Shown here: positions 59,101 through 64,000 of the stretch, in pieces | Position numbering within the stretch: position 1 is the stretch's first letter | Layout of the letters: each line of letters opens with the position of its first letter | Assembly: GCA_033026295.1 (NCBI GenBank) | Contig: CM065173.1 | Coordinates: 9,672,517-9,736,516 of the forward strand | Direction of reading: 5' to 3' | Length of the DNA stretch: 64,000 bases | From: Channa striata | Lineage: Eukaryota; Chordata; Actinopteri; Anabantiformes; Channidae | The notes under the pieces: model-generated | Databases searched by the model: none | The model's input: only the letters and a program-made list of their open reading frames with translations | What the model was told of the DNA's origin: nothing | Program-made: the position numbers and the translations under genes

Positions 59101-62100
59101 TAGTTCTGTTTATATAATTATAATTTATAAAACAGATGAGGTATGTGAAGGTTTTCTTTAAAAAGAACTCAGTTGAGAACTAAATCAGTGTTTGACCAGA
59201 ATTGCATGTTGCCATTTGTGTAGTGAGAATACGGTAATATGGTTTTCCCTGATGTTACGTTTAATGTGAAATAGGCTGTGTTTTGTAAACACACACTTTT
59301 TCCTATAAAATAATAACCCCAAGGGTCATCTGTTCAAGCAACATAATCCAGTTTCCAGCCATTCCCCAACCATGTTTTTCAGTGTTACCGCGATGATGAA
59401 GGTCATCAGTATGCTTGTGGCTTGTTTACGCCTATGACTCGTCGGGGTAGGGACACATGACTTATGGATATGGCTGTTAGGTTGGAGGACTTGTTGGACC
59501 TTTGGGGAATCTTGATGAGGTGGTGAGGCGCTCAGCATTTCCATTTGGCTGCAGCTGTCAACAGGGTTTCAGGGGAATATTAGATTAAAATATTAATTCT
59601 GGCTTCTGGAGGAGTAGCTTTTCCGTCGGCCGTCAAATTTCCAATCCAATACATCCAGTGTGTGAAGACTTTCATGTAAAATAGGTGTCTGTGATCGTCA
59701 GGGGCCGTGGTCACACGTCCAGACATTACGGGGTCTAACACATAGAGCTTAAATTTGGCCCCAGTTGACCCAGAATGTCACGCTCTCTGTTTAAGCCCAA
59801 ACCACTGTAGCATTTAATGAGACTGAAACCAATTTAAACCCAATTTTTACCATGACAGAAAATGTACAGTTGTAGAGTCAAACTCCCTTTCCTTTTATAC
59901 CTTAACGGTTTCTGACATCGTAGACATAAACACTGACAAAGTTGTTCCCTTTGTGCAATTTTCTCGTTTCAGCCAACTACAGTGGAGCAAGCTTACAAGC
60001 TCTTAAATGTCAGAGAAAGTGCCTGTTAGCATCCACGGGCACTTGTGGCACTAACGTGGTTTGGAGTGCGAGAGCTACAGACCTAGTGTCTCTGTGTCAG
60101 GCTCTGTGATGTGAGGGCACTTTTGTGTATCTAATGTGACACATTCTAAGGAACTGTCATGTGCACAGGTCTATCAAATATGGGCCGCATAAAAGCTCCG
60201 CCGAAAGCCTAAGACATATTTCTGTTTCTGCGTGTATAAATGACCTTTCTGTGCCGTCTCTCTCTCTCTCTCTGTCCTGCAGAGTGTATCAGACCCTGAT
60301 GTTCCTGCAGTGCTTCCTCCAGCTCTGCAGGATATTGAGGAGTTGTCAGAGGCTGTGGCAGGACTGAACACTGTGGAGGAGGTCATGAAGTACCTGGAGC
60401 CAGAGCGATGGCAGCTGGATATAGAGGAGTTATACAAACCCACATGGCATGTCCTGGGGAAATCCTTCCTCCATAATAGGAAAGCCCGAGGTAGGAGCAT
60501 CCAACTAAATCCAACTTTACAATCAATAGAACTATAATAGAAAGAGTGTTGTGATGTCAGAAAAAACCTCAAATCACTTTGAGATTTATGAGAACTTTGT
60601 TTGAACATGAAGAGTTTCTGATAAAGTCTTCCGTTTGTCTTTAAGGAGGAACTGATCTCAACCAGTTGAGGGAGGAGGTTCGACTCTACAGCTGCACTCC
60701 ACGCAACTTCTCTGTGTCCTTGCGTGAGGAGCTGAAGAGGACAGATGCCATTTTCTGGCCCAGCTGCGTCCTGGTGAAGCGCTGCGGTGGAAACTGTGCC
60801 TGCTGCTCTCACCGCTGCTACGACTGCCAATGTGTTCCCACTAGGGTCGCAAAGAAATACCATGAGGTAAATATCAATTGGCCCACTAAATGGTAAAAGG
60901 CGCCTAAATCAACTGGACTAGAACTGTTGGATTACATTCAGAATCTATAATATTTTTTAAAATAATAATAATAAAACCAGGAAACATGATGTTGCAGTTT
61001 GTGCTCATTGAAAACTTTTCACACTAATAGAAAAGACAATGAATGGGAGTAGTTTCTTCTTGCACTACCCTTAGGCCGAATAAATTAAAGTCATAAATTA
61101 AACTATAAACTAAAAAAAACATAAAAGTAGCCAAGCATATTCTTTAAGGGTGTGTCATTTCCTTTCTTTTAACTACTATTTTTTAATAGTACACACCTTA
61201 CTGTAATATTAAAGCCACATTGTGCAACTGTGGCAACTTTGCAGCGCTTCTTTACACACGAGCAGGTAGTCGTCCACATCAAATAGCAAAAATCAGACAG
61301 CTACAAAACATACTAATTTCTCAGAAGTGGTTGCTTTTGTCGGATTGGTTAGAATGGTGGTCCTCACTGAAAAAGACTTGGAATTCTGCATTGTCAAGGA
61401 TGTGCGGGTAACATTCGGAGACATTCGCTTGTGTGTTTCTGTAATAATTTTATGGCCGATGTGCGTGCCCACAAGGGAGCAGCGTCACATTTAGCCAACC
61501 AGTATTTACTGAAAAGTTGAATTAAACAGGAAGTGGAAAGTAAAGTTACCCCATTGCTAAACTAAATTGTTGAGGGAGAGCAGAACAGAACAGAACGGGG
61601 AAGCTGTGTTTCTGATTTCTAACCTCGTCTGCTAACCGCTCCTCCTTCTGTCTTTGTTGTCCTGATTTCCTTTCTGTTTCTATCTCACCTCTTGACATTC
61701 TGTCATCAACCAATCAGCCCTTCGATGCACATCTGAACCAAAACCTGTTGTTGAGGTTTGTTTGGGGCCGTCTCTTCTCTTCCCAGGTCCATGACGTTTA
61801 TGGGTATCAAAAGAACCATAATTCCATCTTTCAAAGCGAATACCTCTGTTCAATAAATGAGTGTCAAGGGAAGGCTTCACCTGTACCTCTCCACATTAAG
61901 ATAAATTATGTAGCATATTTGTACTTTAAAAATAGTTAGTTAGTCAGTAAACTAGATTAGGTCATTAGTGTTCGGGAAACTCTGAAAACACTTTTGGAGA
62001 CAATCTTGAAATATGGTAATAGAAAAACAAATCATCAACACTCTACTGTACATAAAACAATAAGTAGTATCAGTATAACAAGTATCCTTGTTTTCACCAG

Positions 62101-62214
62101 GTTCTACTGCTGAAACACCGAAGTGGTGGACGAGGGCTGCAGAAGTCCATGACTGACGTGCCCTTGGATCACCACGAGGAGTGTGCCTGTGAGTGCAAAG
62201 ATGACTCGGACTGA
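20011..62214 (+). CDS. pdgfc: pdgfc, platelet-derived growth factor C, complete coding region (six exons, 342 aa)
   Basis: Joining 20011-20122, 46792-46984, 52108-52288, 60283-60490, 60646-60866 and 62101-62214 gives 1,029 nt with no internal stop. The protein has a signal peptide (about 1-20), a CUB domain (about 43-160, with Cys101, Cys121, Cys154), a hinge (about 163-231) ending in RKAR (228-231), and a PDGF/VEGF domain (about 240-342). That domain has Cys248, 272, 278, 282, 284, 285, 289, 292, 294, 333, 335 and 337 and the hallmark KRCGGNCACC. Length is close to human PDGF-C (345 aa). PDGF-C is secreted as a latent disulfide-linked dimer. Proteases such as tPA or plasmin cut at the basic hinge, and the freed domain activates PDGFR-alpha, mainly in mesenchyme. 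PDGF-D is the alternative, but the CUB and hinge wording fits PDGF-C better. Confidence 0.97.
22085..22809 (-). mobile_element. Tc1/mariner-type transposon remnant, internally deleted
   Basis: The right end, gtacctaataaagtggctgg (22779 onward), is the terminal repeat of a common fish Tc1-like element. Inside are typical segments such as ggaggccatttgagtacagt near 22288 and cagctcgaaccagtctggcc near 22449, in the order expected for a transposase on the minus strand. A large central part is missing (junction about 22350-22385), so no transposase frame remains. The left terminal repeat is decayed. Confidence 0.75.
24512..24680 (+). mobile_element. SINE-like repeat
   Basis: Contains a perfect RNA polymerase III box B, ggttcaaatcc (24579-24589), followed by a C-rich tail with ccaccaagagccacccctg. 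Box A is unclear, so the head may be decayed. Boundaries are approximate. Confidence 0.45.
26010..26222. mobile_element. Tc1-like transposon fragment (left end)
   Basis: Begins cactgatcagccctaacatt, the terminal repeat of a well-known teleost Tc1-like element. It then has ggccatggagcaggctgc and tgtgtgtcctgacacctgct in the order seen in that family. The central and right parts are absent. Confidence 0.65.
29090..29402 (+). promoter_or_regulatory. CpG-enriched patch ending in a strong splice donor (candidate alternative first exon)
   Basis: About a dozen CpGs lie in roughly 300 bp inside otherwise CpG-poor intron 1 (for example cacacggcggctaacgct near 29140 and ggacgagctggg near 29222). The patch ends at ACAAG|GTAAGA (GT at 29403-29404), with another donor-like AAG|GTAACA near 29260. 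This is what an unmethylated intronic promoter with a non-coding first exon would look like. No protein is encoded. Confidence 0.35.
31726..32200 (-). mobile_element. TIR (MITE-like) element, decayed inverted copy
   Basis: Starts with the terminal motif accgtattttccggacca and carries internal blocks that are the reverse complement of the element at 43025-43434. Examples are tatgtgacaaaatatatatt near 32137 and aaattttagcggtgcggcc near 32163. The far terminus is decayed. Part of the inner sequence is repeated further right, to about 32350. Confidence 0.7.
38203..38216 (+). repeat. Poly-A tract
   Basis: Run of 14 A residues in pdgfc intron 1. It could be a retroposon tail, but no element was recognised before it. 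Confidence 0.7.
42365..43466. mobile_element. Non-autonomous TIR DNA transposon (host of a nested insertion)
   Basis: Left end ggggatgctgtgtaaaatg (near 42392) is the inverted match of right end attttacacagtgtcccaac (43438 onward). The internal text, for example cacagagtgatcaatctcac near 42708, fits an abundant fish hAT-like family. The copy is interrupted at 43025 by a second element. No intact transposase. Confidence 0.6.
43025..43434. mobile_element. MITE-like element nested in the larger TIR element
   Basis: 410 bp between TA dinucleotides (43023-43024 and 43435-43436). The left end, ccgtaaattctggattatag, is imperfectly inverted relative to the right end, cttatagtccggaaaatacg near 43414. 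A decayed reverse copy is at 31726-32200. The TA target duplication suggests a Tc1/mariner-mobilised family, but this is inference. Confidence 0.75.
44341..44500 (+). mobile_element. tRNA-derived SINE
   Basis: The head ggtggtggagtggttagtgt (box A region, about 44347) and box B cagttcaaatcc (44396-44407) are followed by ctgtgcagagtttgcatgct and a ctcccatagtccggcc block. This is the standard order of a very common teleost SINE-like family. Confidence 0.75.
46792..46984 (+). CDS. pdgfc: pdgfc coding exon 2 (first half of CUB domain)
   Basis: Follows a T-rich acceptor (ttttttttgttttag) and ends at TGCAA|GTAAGA. It encodes residues 38-101 plus two bases of Lys102. Motifs include IQSPDFPHTYPRN (56-68), LVWRLVA (71-77) and FDERFGLEDPDD (87-98), near-identical to the CUB of vertebrate PDGF-C. 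Compared with human as I recall it, there is one residue fewer between VA (76-77) and the QL at 84-85. Phase 2 at the end. Confidence 0.97.
46985..52107 (+). other. pdgfc intron 2 (5.1 kb)
   Basis: GTAAGA to cctcag. No exon or clear transposon recognised. The stretch 51535-51835 looks unique and balanced in composition and could be a conserved element. Confidence 0.85.
52108..52288 (+). CDS. pdgfc: pdgfc coding exon 3 (second half of CUB domain)
   Basis: Follows the acceptor gcctcgtcctcag and ends at CCCGTG|GTAAGT. It encodes KYDFVEIEDLTDNSILGRWC (102-121), then KGSQIRIRFISDEYFPSEPG (133-152) and FCIRYSLLPV (153-162). The CUB disulfide cysteines Cys121 and Cys154 are present. This is the best-conserved half of the PDGF-C CUB domain, which keeps the factor latent and helps it bind matrix and co-receptor. 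Phase 0 at the end. Confidence 0.97.
54809..54864. repeat. Perfect 26-bp inverted repeat with 4-nt loop
   Basis: Arm 54809-54834 (attttagtgattattcctcc plus agtttt) is exactly complementary to arm 54839-54864; the loop is tagg. It is in the transcribed strand of pdgfc intron 3. Not recognised as a known microRNA. Confidence 0.9.
60257..60273 (+). repeat. (TC)n microsatellite forming the polypyrimidine tract of pdgfc exon 4
   Basis: A run of TC dinucleotides sits immediately before gtcctgcag, the acceptor of coding exon 4, so the repeat serves as the splice-site pyrimidine tract. Confidence 0.85.
60283..60490 (+). CDS. pdgfc: pdgfc coding exon 4 (hinge region and protease site)
   Basis: Follows a TC-microsatellite polypyrimidine tract and acceptor ctgcag, and ends at CGAG|GTAGGA. 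It encodes SVSDPDVPAVLPPALQDIEE (163-182), a variable linker, then the conserved YLEPERWQLDIEELYKPTWH block and finally NRKAR (227-231). In PDGF-C the basic RKxR at this spot is where tPA and related proteases release the growth-factor domain. Ends one base into Gly232 (phase 1). Confidence 0.96.
60491..60645 (+). other. pdgfc intron 4 (155 bp)
   Basis: Very short intron, GTAGGA to tttaag, dividing the protease-site exon from the growth-factor exon. Nothing else recognised in it. Confidence 0.93.
60646..60866 (+). CDS. pdgfc: pdgfc coding exon 5 (core of PDGF/VEGF cystine-knot domain)
   Basis: Follows the acceptor gtctttaag and ends at CATGAG|GTAAAT. It encodes residues 232-305: EEVRLYSCTPRNFSVS (241-256), IFWPSCVLVKRCGGNCACC (267-285) and HRCYDCQCVP (287-296). 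The cysteines Cys248, 272, 278, 282, 284, 285, 289, 292 and 294 include most of the cystine knot and the interchain cysteines. CGGNCACC is specific to the PDGF-C/D branch. Asn252-Phe-Ser is a sequon. Phase 0 at the end. Confidence 0.97.
60867..62100 (+). other. pdgfc intron 5 (1.2 kb)
   Basis: GTAAAT to ttcaccag. It has AT-rich sequence and, at 61787-61939, a cryptic exon-like frame behind a strong acceptor. A stretch near 61206-61520 reads like an old dispersed repeat but was not assigned. Confidence 0.85.
62101..62214 (+). CDS. pdgfc: pdgfc coding exon 6 (C-terminal end of growth-factor domain, stop codon)
   Basis: Follows the acceptor ccttgttttcaccag and encodes VLLLKHRSGGRGLQKSMTDV (306-325), then PLDHHEECACECKDDSD and TGA at 62212-62214. 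The C-x-C-x-C at 333-337 supplies the last knot cysteines, and the HHEEC motif is typical of PDGF-C. The acidic tail (DDSD) differs from the Gly/Ser-rich human tail, which is a variable position in the family. Confidence 0.96.
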   Translation, partial: VLLLKHRSGGRGLQKSMTDVPLDHHEECACECKDDSD

Positions 62215-63205
62215 CCTCACACTGGACTCACTCGGACATTCAAAATGAACCTCTGCCGCTGTCGCAGAGTTCCGTATCTCATCCACTTCTACTGGGAGCT
62301 AACAAGATTCTCCTTTTATCCTGTTGTCCTTTCCTAATTGGATGAAGCAGAACAGACTGGAATTTAATAAATCTTCTGAATGGATTGGACTGCTGTGGAG
62401 TACGTGCTCTGAGTGCATTTTAGAGAGACAAAAATTCACTGGAGCAGATCTGGGCTATTACCTATATGCTCTGAAGACAATTTTCTTCAGCTCCTCAGAG
62501 ATAAGAACATTGAGGCGTTTTTGCCTGTTCTTGTTGAGGTCTTTTTTAAAGTTCAGCCAGCGTGGGCTGATAGTGTCATGGAAAATGGGAGCTTCTTTGT
62601 TCAAGTTTGTCTTATATCTAAAAGTGAGCCGGCTCTGACTGCCTTACTCCCTCTGCTCCTCTATTATTACCATCAAGAAAAAGAAAAGTGCCTTTTCGGG
62701 AGCAGTTTTCTCTTGCCCTTCTCTCTTGTTTTGCTGCAGATTTGATCTGTGGTTAAATGCAGCCATTGTATCGCTAAAATGGATCACTAATGAGACTGTT
62801 ATTTGTGTAAATACTCTATTTACATTTCTTCTGTGATTTTTTTTGTACTTTTGTGCCTTTTTCACCAAAAATTCCTAATGAGCTAAAAGGTTGCACAGCT
62901 GGATGCCTTCAAACCATCTCAGCAATGTAGTGTGCTTCAGGAATGCCAAGCATCAAACATTTCATGCTACATGTGAAATTGTTCATGTTACATATTTATT
63001 TGTTTAATGAAAGGGAGATTTTGCTCCCAAATCCCATGTTTGTCACTGTACAGGAGTGTTACCCTGCATTTCCATTGTGTTCCACTGTGTCATGGACACT
63101 TTCCCAGTTCTGTATGCAACAGTTATTTATCTCTACGTTAGCAGCAACTGTTTGTGTATTTCACTGTACCGAACATCAAAAATAAAGTCTTCCATTTCTA
63201 ATAGA
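62215..63205 (+). other. pdgfc: pdgfc 3' UTR (3' end approximate)
   Basis: About 1 kb from the stop codon to just past the AATAAA at 63181. It holds a Pumilio-type site, TGTAAATA (62806-62813), and AU-rich patches (atatttattt near 62993, ttattta near 63122) that could shorten mRNA life. Open frames at 62324-62638 and 62413-62745 lack an ATG at their 5' ends and look like chance. Confidence 0.8.
63181..63186 (+). terminator. Polyadenylation signal AATAAA of pdgfc
   Basis: Canonical AATAAA 967 nt after the stop codon. Cleavage is expected 10-30 nt downstream. An earlier AATAAA at 62366-62371 lies only about 150 nt after the stop and could be a minor site. Confidence 0.75.
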
Positions 63206-63206
63206 A

Positions 63207-64000
63207 TAGAATAATAGAAAATAGCAAATGCATTGTCCCAATAGCTGCATTTAGCAGAATCCTGGAACTTGTACTAAAACCAGATTCCAAAATTCTTAAA
63301 AAAACAATAGTAGAAAACGTGTCGGAGGGGGGACGCACGGCGGTGAAGTGGTTAATGCTGCCCCCTCCCAGCGCGAACGTTCTCCGGCGACCACTCGTCT
63401 TTGTGTGTGGAGTTTGCACGTTCTCCCTTTCCTTGTGCGGGCTTCCTGCGGGTGCTCTGGTTTCAAAGACTTTCACGTTTGGTGAATTTCTGGGTTTTAA
63501 TTGCCATAGGTGTGAACGTGAATGGACCTGAGGTTGACTGAAGACCTGTCCAGGATAAGTGGTCACAGATACTGGATGGATCGATTGAAGTGTAGAAGTA
63601 ATATACTGTGATATATATCGTCATTGAATTGTTATTCATATCTTAATGTCTCCTTATCCGCTAAAAGGCTCTAGATTTAGTGTCAATATCATAAAATGAC
63701 TCTCCTTCAAACTATGAGTCAAATCTGGGAAATATCTGAAGGACAAATATAATGAGTCCGTACCAAGGAAGATCCAAAATAAATCTGATCTAACTGGAAT
63801 TAGATGTTGAAGTTTTCTCCATCATAATTACTCATGGCTTGTAGTTACCTTCCTCGGACACCACTTGTGGAATACTTTCCACATATTAGCAGATGCGAGT
63901 CATGACATGTTGGCAATATCTCAGTGTTTCAACCCAGATATTATAAATTGGCAGTGGGTCATGAGTAAAAGTATTCCAACTAAACATCCTGCATATTTTG
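63207..64000. other. Downstream flank of pdgfc
   Basis: Intergenic sequence after the polyadenylation signal. It contains the SINE at 63330-63585. The last 400 nt are AT-rich and hold nothing recognisable. Confidence 0.7.
63330..63585 (+). mobile_element. SINE-like repeat, near full length
   Basis: The head gcacggcggtgaagtggtta is followed by gtgtggagtttgcacgttct, a gtgtgaacgtgaatgg block and the tail ggataagtggtcacagatac, then tggatggatcgattga. Block order matches the copies at 44341 (head) and 3537 (tail, inverted). The box B area is rearranged (gcgcgaacgttctcc). Confidence 0.75.

Larger units (their letters stand above)
52289..60282 (+). other. pdgfc intron 3 (8.0 kb)
   Basis: GTAAGT to ctgcag. 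It contains the perfect hairpin at 54809-54864 and a TC microsatellite running into the acceptor. ORFs on both strands around 55080-55750 match no protein I know. Confidence 0.85.

Noticed and set aside
60174..60863. 229-codon open frame on the minus strand across pdgfc exons 4 and 5
   Set aside because: It is the antisense of two conserved exons and also crosses the intron. It has no recognisable domain and is explained by codon bias of the sense exons.
62413..62745. 110-codon frame after the pdgfc stop codon
   Set aside because: It lacks an ATG at its start, lies wholly in the 3' UTR and overlaps another equally open frame.

Overview
The window is nuclear DNA from a bony fish, most likely a percomorph teleost. 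It holds spliced genes with GT-AG introns, CpG-rich promoters and long AT-rich introns. It also carries interspersed repeats of kinds I know from teleost genomes: tRNA-derived SINEs, Tc1/mariner remnants and TIR elements. No bacterial, organellar or viral gene was recognised.

Two vertebrate genes lie head to head. On the minus strand, the first part of the glycine receptor beta subunit gene (glrb) runs leftward from a CpG-rich promoter near 12.5-13.0 kb. Its three coding exons in the window (9570-9449, 6105-5999, 4816-4749) encode residues 1-99. The rest of the gene lies beyond position 1. On the plus strand, the complete coding region of platelet-derived growth factor C (pdgfc) spans 20011-62214 in six coding exons. 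They join in frame, with intron phases 1, 2, 0, 1, 0, into a 342-residue protein: signal peptide, CUB domain, hinge with a basic cleavage site, and PDGF/VEGF growth-factor domain. A 3' UTR of about 1 kb ends with AATAAA at 63181.

Layout: 1-12.5 kb is glrb (introns 1-3 and part of the next); 12.5-13.05 kb is the glrb CpG-rich promoter and leader; 13.05-19.4 kb is intergenic; 19.4-20.0 kb is the CpG-rich pdgfc promoter and 5' UTR, with several upstream ORFs; 20.1-46.8 kb is the 26.7-kb pdgfc intron 1; 46.8-62.2 kb holds pdgfc coding exons 2-6; 63.2-64 kb is downstream sequence with a SINE.

The two genes have no direct functional link. GLRB forms inhibitory synaptic glycine receptors. PDGF-C is a secreted, protease-activated growth factor for mesenchymal cells. 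Their adjacency matches the order I recall in other vertebrates. I found no wholly new system. The best leads are a GC-AG intron in glrb, upstream ORFs before pdgfc, a possible alternative pdgfc last exon, a CpG-rich candidate first exon inside pdgfc intron 1, nested transposons, and two perfect hairpins.
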